Positions 43,614 through 55,569 are shown, numbered from the stretch's first letter. The stretch is DNA of 64,000 nt from Tolypeutes matacus (GCA_026826555.1 JAKSZT010054335.1:7659557-7723556), one strand, 5' to 3'. Notes: generated from the sequence alone by a model not told the origin. A program made the numbers and translations.

Positions 43614-43808
43614 CAGGGGTTCTTAACCAGGGGTCTGTGAGCTTGAACTGACATTCAAAAAACACACGATTCTTGTGGGGACGTGTCGGTGCGGGTGTGA
43701 TGTATTTATTAAATAATCCACAGTGTAGTGTGCACTTAGTGAGGGGGTCTGTGGTTTCCACCTGACTGGCAGAGGGGTCCACGGAACAGAAAAGGGTTGG
43801 AGCCCCTG
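43614..43808. mobile_element. 195-bp TIR element (hAT-like MITE)
   Basis: Starts CAGGGGTTCTTAACCAGGGG and ends AAGGGTTGGAGCCCCTG, giving terminal inverted repeats (CAGGGGTTCTTAACC / GGTTGGAGCCCCTG). Flanks CTTTATGG and CTTATGCC share CTT-ATG and may be a decayed 8-bp target duplication. A half copy is at 10534-10600. No transposase. Confidence 0.75.
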
Positions 43809-43809
43809 C

Positions 43810-44385
43810 TTATGCCCCCTTCTCTGCCCCGCCTCACCTCCCGTGCCTCTCCAGTGCTTCCTGAGAAGACCCCCAGGGCACTCCTTGCCTCAAATCCTTG
43901 TCTCCAGGTCTGTTTCCGGGGGACTGAACTAAGACAAGGGCGACGCAAGGTGCACTGTGGTCACGTGCGCCCGCCAGGAGACCAGGTGGCTGGAATCCTC
44001 TGCGCCTCCTCTTCTGTCCCCCAGTATCAGGCCCTGGTGCCCTTCAGACGTGAGGACTGTGTTTTCACTTCAGCCTCCCACACCTCACGGATGTGGGGCT
44101 ACCCAGGGAAGGGGCTTCTGAGATACCTAATTCCAGCTTGACAAAGCTGATGCTGGAGGGACCCGACACCTAGCAGTCAGGTCTCAGGCTGTTCTTCAAG
44201 CAGGCAGCGCTTAAGATGCCAGGTGAGCTGCCCAGACTCTGAAAAAGGCTCATGCTGATTTCATTGTTGCTTTCACTCGTCTGCTTTTAAATATTCTCCC
44301 CTATCCTCAAAAGTGGGGGGTGATTTATGACTGACTTATCTAAGCAAAGGCTACATGATTTTAAGATGAACTATTAGGAAATCGA
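43810..44385. other. intergenic DNA
   Basis: Plus frame 43797-44141 is a chance frame overlapping the MITE end. Nothing else seen. Confidence 0.35.
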
Positions 44386-44389
44386 CTGG

Positions 44390-44585
44390 AGGTGATTTTC
44401 CCCAGGGCGCACTGGGCAGAGCGTGGAGACAGTTTTGGTTATAACAACAGGCGGAGATGCAATTAATTAGCATCCAGTGGGTAGAGGCAGGGGGGCGGCC
44501 AAACACCCCACAACAGGCCCCACAGCGAAGGATTACTCCACCCCAGCGTAAACAGTGCCCAAGGGGAGGAGGCCTGCGCTAGGAG
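44390..44585 (+). mobile_element. MER20 (hAT-Charlie MITE)
   Basis: GGAGACAGTTTTGGTTATAACAACAGG..., GCATCCAGTGGGTAGAGGCAGGGG, CAACAGGCCCCACAGCGAAGGATTACTCC follow MER20 in order and orientation. The first 40 bases and the last 10 are decayed. Confidence 0.8.
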
Positions 44586-44864
44586 CAGGAGCCTATTAAG
44601 TTATCCGAGTCCTCTGTCTTGCTTAAAGAAGCGCATCTGGAAACACTAAGAGAATTGTGAAAGCATCTGTCGATAGCCACGAGTCCCTCTCTACTTCCGT
44701 GACTCAGAGCCACGCGTTCCAAATCTAATCGTTAGCGGCAATCTCAAGACCGTCACTGTCACCGTCCTTTAGTGCCTACCCCCTAGGATGCAGAACCTCC
44801 CGATACCCCAGACCAGGCCAGACCCCCCCCACTCTGGAGCAGCCCGGCGTGCCCTCTTCTGCGC

Positions 44865-45420
44865 TCGTCACAAGGCCAAGCACTTCCGGCACCTTCGTCT
44901 CTCTGCTGCCTCTGGACACCGGAACGCAAGCGTCACCTCATCTGGCCACACGGTGCCGTGAGGATCAGTTCTCACCCCGTCGCACAGATGCCGAAGCGGA
45001 GAATTGGAGAGAGGGACGCCTTGTCTAAGGCCACGCGCCGTCCGTGAGGAAGCCGACGCCAGGCCCAGAAAGGAGCTAAGAACCCGCGAGGGTGGCACGG
45101 CCGCTCCGCTGACAGCTCCTCCGCCTGCAGGCCTGCGGGCAGCAGGGCCTGTCCTGACCCACCGGCCAGCGCCCGGGAAGCCCTTCTCCGAGCAGCCGGC
45201 AGTAAGGGACGCGCATGGGGGAGGCCACCGCACGGCGCTCCGGCCACCTGGGCCCGAGCCTTCCGCGGAGCACACGAAGCGCTGGTCCCCGGCTCTGCGC
45301 CGGCTGCCGCCACGGCAGGGAGCCACGCCTGCCACGGAGTGGCCTCCCTGTGCCCCTGAGGGCTCCCAGAGGCCGTGGCCCTGCTGGAATCCGGCCGCCA
45401 GCGGCTCAGCTGCCGAGCCT
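44865..45420. promoter_or_regulatory. CpG-rich block
   Basis: High GC and dense CpG over about 550 bp. Part (44985-45080) may be an antisense MIR (CACAGATGCCGAAGCGGAGAATTGG). Long frames on both strands (for example plus 45004-45897) have no domain. Regulatory activity is unproven. Confidence 0.45.
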
Positions 45421-45995
45421 TGGCTTTCACAGCTTCTGTCATTTGTTATTTCTATTGTAAAGGGTAGTTTCAGTGGCAATAAAATAAAACAAGTGTCAAG
45501 ACAAATGTGTTTCTACGCACACGCATTCAAGCAGATACAAGAGGACGCACGACCGGAGAGTGTGCATGTGACCAGAAAACCCGAGCACAGCACCTGGGAG
45601 ATAAGCTTGCTTTCAAAGTCCGTCCAGCTACAATTCGTCGAGGCCCAGGGCCCTGGGATTCCTGGGCAAGGAGCAGCAGGCCGAGTGGCGGCTGCTGGAG
45701 AGGGCTCAGAGAAAAGTGCTCTCAGAGGGCTGAAAGTGTACGGCGCAGGGGCCCTGGAGCTGGAGGCAGGGGCGACGGCAGCCGGGGTGTGCAGGAGCGG
45801 TACGGGGAAGGCGGGCCGGGTGCTGACGTTCTCCCAGAGGCAGGGGGTGATGCTGTGGATGACCAGGGCCTCGACGAGAGAGGAGTGGAGAGGGTGACCG
45901 AGCCTTCCAGAGGAGCCAGGACACCTCTCCTGGGCAGCGGGTGCCACGAAAGCAGCACAAGACAGTCGGAAAGCCTGGCCTCTTGTTTCAGACAT
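45421..45995. other. intergenic DNA
   Basis: AATAAAATAAAACAAG at 45477-45493 resembles a polyadenylation region without an upstream gene. Otherwise GC-rich. Confidence 0.3.
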
Positions 45996-45997
45996 GC

Positions 45998-46480
45998 TTT
46001 TTTTTAAAAAAAACAACTTATTGAAGTCTATCATTCTTAGATGAACATACATAAACTCTAAGTGTTCAGTAAACATCGTGAACCTACAAAACAAACATGC
46101 CCAACATCACGCAGGGCTCCCACCCACCACCCCACAAACACCCCGCATTGTGGTGAGACATTTGTTAACAAATCATGAAAGAGCATCGTCAAAGTATTAC
46201 TAACTGTAGCCCGTGTCTTCCTCCCCTATACCTATTTTTAAAGGATTTATTTATTTACTTTTATCCATTTTCACCCCCACCCCCACCCCGGCGCCATTTT
46301 TGCTGTTTCTGTGTCCACTCACTGGGAGCCTCCGATGTGGGAAACGCGTCCTGCTGCCTGCGCCACCTCAGTTCCTGGTTTTTCGGTGCATGTCTTCTTG
46401 GCTCTCCCTTGTGTCCCTCTCCTGTTACGTCATCATCTTGCTGCGTGGCTCGCGGGGCCTGACGGCCCTCGTGCCTTCTA
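45998..46480 (-). mobile_element. composite retroposon (tRNA-like segment plus L1-type tail), copy 1
   Basis: Minus-strand copy of the element at 55785-56392. In sense order it has a GC-rich 5' part (GTCAGGCCCCGCGAGCCACGC), GATGATGACGTAACAGGAGAGGGACACAAGGGAGAGCCAAG, a tRNA-like GAGGTGGCGCAGGCAGCAGG, AATAAATAAATCCTTTAAAAA, and then the L1-type 3' tail. The B box present in the other copy is lost here. The poly(A) is represented by the T run at 45998-46005. Confidence 0.75.
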
Positions 46481-46481
46481 C

Positions 46482-46585
46482 ATTTTTCTTTTTTTTAATT
46501 TTTACCAGGAGCTCCCAAAGGATCGAACCCAGGTCCCTCCATGTGGGAGACGGATGCCCGCCCACCAGAGCCACATCCGTCCCCC
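46482..46585 (-). mobile_element. DAS-type SINE, monomer, antisense
   Basis: Reverse complement reads GGGGACGGATGTGGCTCTGGTGGGCGGGCATCC...CCTGGGTTCGATCCTTTGGGAGCTCCTGG followed by A-rich DNA. The B box is GGTTCGATCC. It abuts the 5' end of the composite element. Confidence 0.85.
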
Positions 46586-46794
46586 TGCTGTATCTCTTAA
46601 GGTTCACCAAAGATACCTAGAGTTACAGTCTTTTCCCATACAGGATGGTCATATAATAAATCAGGCTCAGTTTATCACCAGCATCCCAAAAACCAGACCT
46701 AGGGAGAAAAACCAGGTCTGGGGACCCATGTGTGGTTTCTAATATAGCGAATGTTTAGCCTACCCTGGTTATCACAGAATCAGGGCAGCGAGAA

Positions 46795-46925
46795 TATTCA
46801 CACTCAGACTTGCTTTTAACCAGCTGTGTTCCTTGGCAGGTTGTTCAGTTTCTCGGAACCTCAGTCTCTTCATCTGTAAAACGGGAGTGCAGCTCAAACG
46901 GTCTCTGGGTCAAGGTTGCCTGGCA
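46795..46925 (+). repeat. MIR SINE
   Basis: CCAGCTGTGTTCCTTGGCAGGTTGTTCAGTTTCTCGGAACCTCAGTCTCTTCATCTGTAAAACGGGAG is an unmistakable MIR core in sense orientation. Confidence 0.9.
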
Positions 46926-46986
46926 GAGGACAGATTACTTGTCAGAAAGTGGCTCCATGAAGAAAAGAAAGTGACATCCCAGAGCA

Positions 46987-47640
46987 TTTTTTGTTTTTAT
47001 AAAATTTTATTGAAGTATATCATTCATACATGAACATATATAAACAGTAAGGTATAGTAAAAGTTGTAAACTTACAAAAAAACATGCATATCATCCCACA
47101 GGGCTCCCCTACACCACCCCACCACCAACACTTTGCATTGTTGTGAAACATTTGTTACAATCCATGAAAGCGCATCATCACAATATTACTGCTAACTATT
47201 GCCCACCTCTAGCACTGGTGTATTTTCCCCCAATCTACCCGCTTATCAACACCTTGTGTTTGTATTGTGTATTTGTTGTAGTTCACGAGAGAACACGCTC
47301 AGATCTGCCCTGTGACCCACAGCCCATCTTCCACCGCTGGATTCCTGTTATTCAGTCCCATGCCTTGTACGATCCACTCAAAGTGAACTCCCAGTGGCTC
47401 CATTGTCACCACAGAGCTGTGTTGTCATCACCTCAGTCAATTTTAGAATGTTTCCATTACTCCAAAAGGCAAAACCCCACACCCTCTCACACCCCTATTG
47501 CTGACCCTTGGACTTGCTACGATACCTTCTTTGTCTTTGCTGCAAAGAGCCGGACGTACACTCGTCTCAGCAGACGCCTTGGCTTCCTGCCTTTGCTCCG
47601 ACACGTGGCCGTGATTTCAGGGGGAAGTTAAGGGCTCTCT
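46987..47640 (-). repeat. L1-type 3' UTR, long antisense copy
   Basis: TTTTATAAAATTTTATTGAAGTATATCATTCATACATGAACATATATAAAC through CATTTGTTACAATCCATGAAAGCGCATCATCACAATATTACTGC and onward past 47500. The first 240 bp match the tails of the composite elements and the 33112-33300 insert, which identifies the source of those tails. The right-hand limit is uncertain. Confidence 0.7.
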
Positions 47641-47644
47641 TTTT

Positions 47645-48135
47645 TAGGGCACCTGCACGGCCATGGAATAAAGTAGAAGTCCCTGTCCCAGAGTGCTGTG
47701 GGAGCAGCCTCTTACCCGGGGGAAGCCGCAGCCCTCGGTTGGGATTCAGAGCTGCCTCGACCACGGCCACGGCGCTCTGGGACCCCCGTGCTGAGTGACG
47801 CTGAGCTACGGTTTCCAGGAGGCATACTGTAGATGCTAATAAGTTAAGGCCTCAGGCTAAAGGTCTTGTGTGGACCCAAAAACTAAAATCTAATCAGTTA
47901 GGAATTAAATTGATCATAATTTTCAAAGTATTTAAACTTTGATATATGATTATATATGCTCATAATTTTCCAATTACGAAAGTACAGATTTAGTGCAGAA
48001 AGCTGGGGAAACACAAAGGAAAGTGCAGTTCCTGGTTCCAGCAGCCAAAACAAACCCTTATTAAAATGCTGGTATTGAAGCTTCCAGCCTTCTGCTCACT
48101 CAGCAGATATCCACTGACTACAGCGCCCTGAGAAG
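47645..48135. other. intergenic DNA
   Basis: No assignable feature. AT-rich around 47880-48000. Confidence 0.35.
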
Positions 48136-48136
48136 G

Positions 48137-48535
48137 AAGGACCCGGGGGCGCCCCGGGGGGAGAGGGAAGGACCCGGGGGCGCCCTGGGAGGAGAGGGAA
48201 GGCGCTGGGGGCGCGAGGGAAGGCACCGGGGTCGCCCCGGGGGGAGAGGGAAGGCGCTGGGGGCGCCCCGCGGGGAGAGGGAAGGCGCCGGGGGCGCCCC
48301 GGGGGGAGAGGGAAGGCGCTGGGGGCGCGAGGGAAGGACCCGGGGGCGCCCCGGGGAGAGAGGGAAGGCGCCGGGGGCGCCCCGCGGGGAGAGGGAAGGC
48401 GCCGGGGGCGCCCCGCGGGGAGAGGGAAGGACCCTGGGGCGCCCCGGGGGGAGAGGGAAGGCACCGGGGGCGCCCCGGGGGGAGAGGGAAGGCGCCGGGG
48501 GCGCCCCGGGGGGAGAGGGAAGGACCCGGGGGCCC
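48137..48535. repeat. 31-bp GC-rich minisatellite
   Basis: Thirteen units plus a partial one. Consensus AAGGCGCCGGGGGCGCCCCGGGGGGAGAGGG (31 bp, eleven units); units 3 and 7 are 21 bp, having lost ten bases (CCCCGGGGAG type) at the same place. G-runs of 4-6 on the + strand and C-runs between them favour G-quadruplex and hairpin structures. Minus-strand frames (47990-48706, 48096-48962) that translate to proline/glycine/arginine repeats are array artefacts because 31 is not a multiple of three. Confidence 0.97.
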
Positions 48536-48539
48536 TTCT

Positions 48540-50955
48540 CTGCTCCCGCCTGCCCCGCGCGGCTCTTTCCCAGGGAGCCTGGACTGGAGCTGGAGGCAGC
48601 GCGGCACTGTGGGTTCGTGGCGGGGACTGAGGTGAAGAAGGGAAGAGCCTGGCGATGCGCCTCGCCGCGGCAGGGCTCCAGCAGCAGGAGCCGGCGGCAC
48701 TTTCACTGCTATTTTGAGGCGACGCCGCAGCTGGTCTTAGGTGGGCTTCCGCGCGGTCCCAGGTGCGTCTAAGGGCGGGACCCTCAGCCCACTTTCCCTC
48801 CGATGCTGCTTCCTCAGCGCTGGCCGCTGGCGGTCTGCCCTGAAAATGGCCTTCCTGATCGTGTCCAGGGTTCTCAGCTTTCAGGCTCTGTCCCCTGCTC
48901 GGCCAGGCGCTCTGGCGGCCCACCCTTGGCGGGGGCGGGAGGGGAGGGTGCCGTGGAGCCACGGCTCTCCTTTGGCAGGAGCGCGCCGGCGGGGCCTCCT
49001 TTAGGCTGTAAGGGTGGGCTTTGGGAGCTCCGTCTTGACATGCCTGAGTGCCCTTTCCCTGCCTTCCCCGCTTTCAGCAGCATCAGTCAGGGCCCAGCGA
49101 CACTGTCCAGAGAAGGGACAACTGGGGGACGCCAGCCGCCAGCGCTCCAAGCAGCTGGGGGGTGGGGTGTGCACCAGGCCTACGAAGGGGGCCTGGCCAA
49201 GGAGCCACATCCACCGCTCCAGCCTCCCTCCCCCAGGAGGATCCGGAGAGCTGGGAACCTTCCGGAATGTCACCACCTGGAAGTGGCATGACCAACCACA
49301 GTAACAGCTTTCTCCGCAGTTAGGGCTTGACGGCCTCACGGAAGGAGGGGAGACCCGGGGACTTGGACGTGGGCAGAATTGTGCTACAGTCAGTGAATAT
49401 GTCTGATGTTGCCCTAGAAAAGGAGAGAATGAAAAAGAAAAACAGAACGATTTTCATAGACTATTGCCAGGTACCACAGTTCCCTTTCCCAACACGTCAA
49501 AGATTATTTGAAACATTGGAAAAGCACTATTTAAATAACAGAAAATGCTACATGATGCAGCTATTAAACCTTACACATGTAGACTGAAAATAGCCACTGG
49601 GATTTCTGGGTGACAAAGGTTTGAAAAGCACTTTCACTTACGCCCACGGGCACAGACTCCCACCACCCCGTTCAGTTTGATCCTCCTGGGACCCAGGTGC
49701 TTTCTGCCACTGTCCTTTCTCTGTACACCTCCCACCTTAGCCTGACTCTAGGGCCACGCCTGGTGCCACGCAAGCTTTTTAGCTGGTGTTTCCTCCACTT
49801 GTGGCTCCGTGCCCACAAGCCCTCCCTGATTTCTCGAGAGGGCTGGAGAGGAAATTAGTCCATCTCCCTTCTTTACTCGCTATCGGTCTAAGGGCAGACT
49901 TGGACACCAGAAATACTCACCAAGACACCGGGTTCTTAAAAGAAGGGGGCTCTTCAACGCACTTTACCAGGGTAGCCACGATTCTGCGGTTTCCTGGGAC
50001 CATCCCAATTTCAAACTCTGAATCAGTGGCCCCCAAATTACTTATCAAGCCATGTGTCCTGCTGTTGAGGTTATAATACTATCCTTGTAGCTTGGACTGA
50101 TCTCAGAGTCTCATTTAGCTCTTGGACTTTGACTCTACTAGAGATTTCTGCCCCCATTACGACGTCTTAGGACATCAACATAGTATTAGCTGAGCCTGGC
50201 AACCAATTAATTAAACAAACCATTAGGCAAGGAGCAAAATGGTCAGCAGTGTTTATTTCCTTACCAGTGCCACACTATAGCTGAACACAATAGTTGCCTA
50301 GCAACTGAAAAAACGGAAGGTACGACATGTGGCTGAGCCGCCAGTACAGACGGAAAGGGCATTTTTAACTTTGTTCTCCCAACTTGGGGATGCTATTTCA
50401 CATGGTGAAATGATTAGTAGATAAAAAATCAACACAAATATATAATCCTAAGGTTGGTAGCTGAGGAGACAATTGGTATCACGCCCTTGGATTTCCTGTG
50501 ATCGTCATCACTGAGTTAAGCACACAGTAGGAGACCATAAAAAAGTCAAATTATAGCTGCTTCCCATTACATAGGCATTTTACAGGGAACTCATGGAAAA
50601 AAAACCCAGAAAAGTAAAAGAATATATTAGAAGTTGTTGCAAAACTGTTTTTATTCTAAACCATCCGATCCCATGTGGCTGCAGCCCGTGGTGACAATGC
50701 CAGATGGAGCAGGTGGCAAAGCTGCTTGGGTCTAGCACTCTGATCCATCCTCACACAAAACACGTGTCTTATTCTTTTAGGCCACAATATTTCTAGTAGC
50801 ATTCTAGTAGTGCACGTGATTTTGATAGGATGCTATGCTATTAGAAGATAAATCCAATGACATATTGTTTGGGGGGCTTAAAACCAGGGTATTCAACTTT
50901 GGATCAAGCCTTACACTGCAGGACAATTTTAGTCCATTTAATGTTTATCCAATAA
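48540..50955. other. intergenic DNA, GC-rich to 49320
   Basis: 48540-49320 is GC-rich with chance frames on both strands. 49330-50950 is ordinary. No gene, no repeat named with confidence. Confidence 0.35.
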
Positions 50956-50959
50956 GCAC

Positions 50960-51400
50960 TAGGCAGAAGGAACTATTTAGACCTAGAGATATAATGGTGT
51001 ATAAATAGCAGACAGTGCTCCTGCCCACAAGGAACTTACAGTCTAACTGGGAGGGATGCTAGGTGAGTGGTCACAGATGGATACCTAAGACAAATCACGC
51101 TAAATGCAATAAAGAAACAGTGGGGCGTGCTGAGAGGAAGTGAAATGGAGAGCAAGTCCTGGACGTGGTGGGGGATTCAGGGCAGGCCCCTCTAAGGAAG
51201 ACGTTTAAACTGAGACTTGAAACACACACAGGAGGAGGCTGTGAGGAGTGAGAGGACGGGCACCTGAAGCGGAGGGCAGAGCAGGCTGAACATGTACTTC
51301 TCGGGAAGACTTCACGGATGTGGGAAACTGGAGCTTGGAGAGCAAGGGGCAGAGTCAGGAGAAAGGCAGGCAGGATAGAATAGGGAGCTAAGGAGGAGGG
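50960..51400 (+). repeat. ancient dispersed repeat, family C, copy 3, part 1
   Basis: CAGTGCTCCTGCCCACAAGGAACTTACAGTCTAACTGGGAGGG, GCAATAAAGAAACAGTGGGG and GGACGTGGTGGGGGATTCAGGGCAGGCCCC...AGACGTTTAAACTGAGACTTGAA follow family C in order. It seems to resume at about 51900-51970 (GCAGGGCCTTGCGGGCCACGGG) with unassigned DNA between. Confidence 0.65.
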
Positions 51401-51979
51401 GCAGGAAACCCCAGCAGCTGCACAATCAGCGCCTGTAAGAGGGGCCTGCTGCCTGCCACCAGCCCTTGCCAGGGCCCTCTCGCAGGACACAGCCAGGGGC
51501 TGCGGCCTCGGAAGGCAGCTTGCAGCAGCATCACACAGCGGGAAAGAGGGAAGGGCAGGAGGGGCTCCCCCAGCACCACCCACCCACGTTCACATCGCGC
51601 CACGCAGCAAACCCCAGCAGGCTCGTGGACAGCAGCCAGAGCCCCATCACCACCGCACGGCAACGAATTTCCCTTGCTTTGCCTCCAATTTGCGAATCAG
51701 CGCAGAGCCTGTAGCCCGTAAAACAGGGACCGCAGGACAGAGCGGGCGGCATTCTCCCGAGCACGCCCACGCTCGAGCCGGAGCGCGCACTTTCCCTCCA
51801 CCAAATGCTGCTTCTGTCTCTCTCAGGACTGTGCTGCGTCTCTGAGTTCCTTCTGGTGACGTGACCGAGAACCTGGAAAGCAGCTCTGGCTGCAGAAGGG
51901 CTGGAGTTGCAGGGCCTTGCGGGCCACGGGAAGAATTTCGGACTTTATGGTAAGCAGTGGGCAAATGAAGCTACGATCA

Positions 51980-52675
51980 GCTTCAAGCCCTTGTTATTAT
52001 CAGAACTGATCTCCAGGAGCCCTTCGCCAAGGTGTGACCAGGGGACGCTCTCCTGCAGCTGTCTCGAAGGCCAAAGTAGGAATACATATTCCTAGAAGTT
52101 GTAGGGGAAAAAATCACAAATCGAAGGAAGGGATTTCATCTGGGAAAATGTTTGGGACCCATCAACGTCCTCCACTGCCTCGTGACACAAGAAGACGTCT
52201 GAGGAAACTTGTTCAAAGCCTCAGCAGCACTTTCAGCTAAGTCACAAGCGAGGTGCACGATCTCGTTAAAACATTGTCAAGGAAGTCTGAAGGCCTCTGA
52301 GCTCCCCCACACTCCTCCTCTCTCATCCAGTTCTTCAGACTCAGATCTTAGTAAGATGCTGACGACAGAGAAATTTTTGCTGAGACGGGCATCTCCGCTC
52401 CCTCCTCTCTCCTCCTCCACCCTTGACAGGGGGCTCAAGGAGCTGGGTTTGCAAGGACCTTTGTCCAGGTGTCCTCCGTGCACCTGAGCGGTCCTTGATC
52501 CTTAGGCCATGTAACAGCCAGTCGCTCGCCGCTGGCCTCCGCCTGGGTCTTTTTGCTTGGGCCTTGCTGGGTGTTATTGGGATAGAAGCATCAAATTCTT
52601 CCTTGCATCTATTGAGATGTTCCTGTGGCTCCTGTAGCCTGTTAGCACGGTGGGTGATACGGATTCACTCTAGAA
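51980..52675. other. intergenic DNA
   Basis: No feature recognised. Confidence 0.35.
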
Positions 52676-52679
52676 TGGT

Positions 52680-52985
52680 GAAGTAGCCCCGCGTTGTTTT
52701 GTATCACAGAGCTGGGCTCATGAGTGAGTTGGAAAGTTTTTCCTTTTCTTCTAATTTCTTAGGGTTATTTTATAGAATTGGCATTATTTCTTCCTTAAAT
52801 GTTTGGTAGAATTTGCCAGTGAAATCTTTTGGGCTGGGAGCTTTTTAAAAGGAAAACCATGACTTCCATTTCTTCAATAGGTGCAGGAATAGTCTGCTTA
52901 TCCACACGTCTTGTTTTGACAGTTTACGCCTTTCAAGGAATTGTTCCATTTCCCTCAGGTTTTTTTGGTTTTATACTCCAATATT
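52680..52985 (-). pseudogene. L1 ORF2 remnant, antisense
   Basis: TTTTGTATCACAGAGCTGGGCTCATGAGTGAGTTGGAAAGT..., TTATTTCTTCCTTAAATGTTTGGTAGAATTTGCCAGTGAAATC, CCTTTCAAGGAATTGTTCCATTTCC are antisense to the ORF2 reverse-transcriptase region. Many indels, not functional. Confidence 0.85.
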
Positions 52986-53270
52986 ATTCTTTTGAAAACT
53001 ACTGTGGTAACATATATATAGCACAAAAATTTCCCATTTTTAGCCATTTTCAAGCATACAATTCAGTGGTGCTAATTACATTCAAAACGATGTGCTACCA
53101 TCACCAGCATCCGTTACCAAACTCCAACCAGAAAATCTGTCTCTATTGAGTGAAAAGTGCCCATTCTCCCCTCCTGCCAGCTCCTGGTGGTAACCTCTAA
53201 TCTACCTTCCGACTCTATGAATTTTCTTATTCTACGTATTTCTTGTAAGTGGAATAATACAGCATTTCTC
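52986..53270 (-). repeat. L1M 3' UTR, antisense
   Basis: CCCATTTTTAGCCATTTTCAAGCATACAATTCAGTGGTGCTAATTACATTC..., CTACCATCACCAGCATCCGTTACC, CTATGAATTTTCTTATTCTACGTATTTCTTGTAAGTGGAATAATACAGC. Confidence 0.85.
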
Positions 53271-55560
53271 CTAATCTGACAATCTCAGTCTTTTAATTGG
53301 ATGTTTAGACCAGTCGCTTAAACATGGATATTGAAGTGATTGGATTGAAATCCATCATCTTGATGGCTGTTCACTACTTGTTTCTTCTGTACTTTGTTCT
53401 ATTTTTGTCTTTTTCTGTCTTCTTTTGGATAAATTGTGGAGTTTTATGGTCCTATTTCAGCTTTACTGTCCTAATAATATTTATACCTCTTTAAGAAAGC
53501 TTTCGGTGGTTGCCGTATGGTTTAAAATGTCCTTCTTTATTTAATTGGCATTTACCTTTATTACTCCACATCCCCGTTAGTATAAGTACTTTGCAACGTA
53601 TATTCTCAATTCCTCCTTCCTCTCCTTTGTGGACAACAATACATTTTACTTTTACATGTGCTGAAAATACACAGAACATTGTCATTATATTTGCTTTAGA
53701 CAGCTGTTATCTTTTAGAGAAATTAAAAATAAGAATGAAATGAATTTTATATTTACCTTCACTGATGCCATTTTCAGTACTAATTTATTTGTTGTGTCAT
53801 CATATTCCTTCTGCCAAAAAATATCTCCTTTAACATTTCTTATAGTGAAGGTCTGCTGTTAATGTATTGTCTTAATATTTGCTTGCCTAAAAAACTCATT
53901 ACTCCTCCATTTATGAACTTTATTTTTGCTGGGTATAAAACTTTGGGTTGACAGATTTTTTTTTCTTTCAGCACTTAATTAGGTCACTCCATTGTCTCTG
54001 GCATAGTTTCAAAAGGGAAGTCTGCTATAATTCTTATCTATGTTCACTGGCTCCCTTCGAGAGTTTCTCTTTACCTTTTGTTTTACGAGTTTGAAATGAT
54101 GTGCATTGCTGTGCTTCCTGGTATTTATCCTGCTTAGTTTTCTCTGAGCTTTTTGGGTCTGTGGTGGGTTGTGTTTTTAAAAATTTTGGAAAATTCTCAG
54201 CCATTATTTCTTTAAATACTTCTTTTGCTCCATTCTCTCTCTTTCTACTTGGATTACAATTACATCTATGTTAGACTTTTAATCTGTACCACGTATGTTT
54301 ATTGCTCCATGTCTATTAACCTGTCTTCCTATTTACTAATTCTTTCCTTGACTGTGTCAAGTCTATTGATAAGTCTGTTGAAGGCATTCTTTATTTCTGT
54401 TACTGTGTTTTTCCTTTCTAGCATTTCCATGTGATTCCTTTTTAAAGTTTCCATATCTTCTGAAGTTGCCTGTCTGAACATGCATTTTATCCACTTTTCC
54501 CTCTAGAGCTTTTAACATGTTAATCGAGAGTTATATTAAATTCCCTGTCTATTAGTTCCAATAACATGTCATATTTGAGTCTGGTGCAATTGGTTGATTA
54601 GTCTCTTGAAGGTATGCTTTTCTTTATTTTTTTCTTTCTTTTTTCTTTTGTGTCTCAGAATTTGTAGCTGAAAACCAGATATCTGTGTAGGATGGTCAAG
54701 ACTGAGGTAAGTAATGGTTTTTCCTGGAAATGCGCATGCCTCTTTTTGCTTGGATTTTAGCATGCTGTGTTGAGTCAAGTCTAGTTAGGAGTTAAACCGT
54801 GTTTGAGTTTTGCTGTTCCTATGTTTACCTTCAGTATAGCACAGTTTTCCAATTCCTCTGATGTTACCTTGTGTTTAGGATGAGGCCAGATTTGCAGAGA
54901 ATTTTTCTTGAGATTTGGTCCACTCTCAGCTTTAGAGCTTCTATTGCACCTGTGCCTCTGAAAATGTGTCTTCCCATGTTCTTTTCCCCCTCTACCAGCT
55001 TTAGACTGATGTTCTATACTTTCATGCTAGCCTTTATCACACATGAAAATTTATCTAGATTCTTATTACTGGCCTTTATATTGTCTAGCTTCTGTCACAA
55101 GTAATCAAACCCTTACATCCAATCTCTCTTCAGAGCACCTGTCTTTATTTAGAATTCAGGTTAGTCTGTTGCTCTGATACCTCAGTACTTGAAAAGATTC
55201 AATAAAAGTTGTGATATTACAAATTATCTGGGTTTTTAAAAATGTAGTTTATCTTCTCTGTTGGCTTATTAACTATCACTCTGGTTTTGTTGCTGTAATG
55301 GTGACTCGAGGGTTTATATTGTGAATCTTTAAGTTATTCCTTATCTATTTAGCTTATTATTAGTCTACTAATTAGTAGTTAATTTAACTTAATTTCAATT
55401 ATTACATCTACATTAAGTAATATTCTACACTTCATGTATAGTATAAGAATCTTACACTAGTATACTTCCATTTCTCTCTTCCAAAACTGTTGTTGTCATA
55501 CATTTTACTTTTAAATCTGTTATAAGCTCCACAATACAGTATACTTTCTTTTACTCCCAC
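53271..55560 (-). pseudogene. HAL1/L1M ORF1-containing remnant, antisense, in two blocks
   Basis: CTTTTAATTGGATGTTTAGACC, AACATTTCTTATAGTGAAGGTCTGCTG, TTTATTTTTGCTGGGTATAAAACTTTGGGTTGACAG, TTTGGAAAATTCTCAGCCATTATTTCTTTAAATACTTC are antisense HAL1/L1M. 55225-55560 (GGCTTATTAACTATCACTCTGG..., CTTACACTAGTATACTTCCATTTCTCTCTTCC) corresponds to a part of the element missing between about 53430 and 53580, so the copy is rearranged or two copies are present. Confidence 0.75.
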
Positions 55561-55569
55561 CAGTCCATT

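Noticed and set aside
45477..45493. AATAAAATAAAA as a gene polyadenylation site
   Set aside because: No upstream coding exon or GU-rich downstream element is evident.
45004..45897. 297-codon plus frame
   Set aside because: It crosses a CpG-rich block where frames stay open by composition on both strands. It has no domain and overlaps an equally long minus frame.
48096..48962. 288-codon and 238-codon minus frames rich in Pro, Gly and Arg
   Set aside because: They read the 31-bp GC minisatellite in different frames; no sequence outside the array supports a protein.
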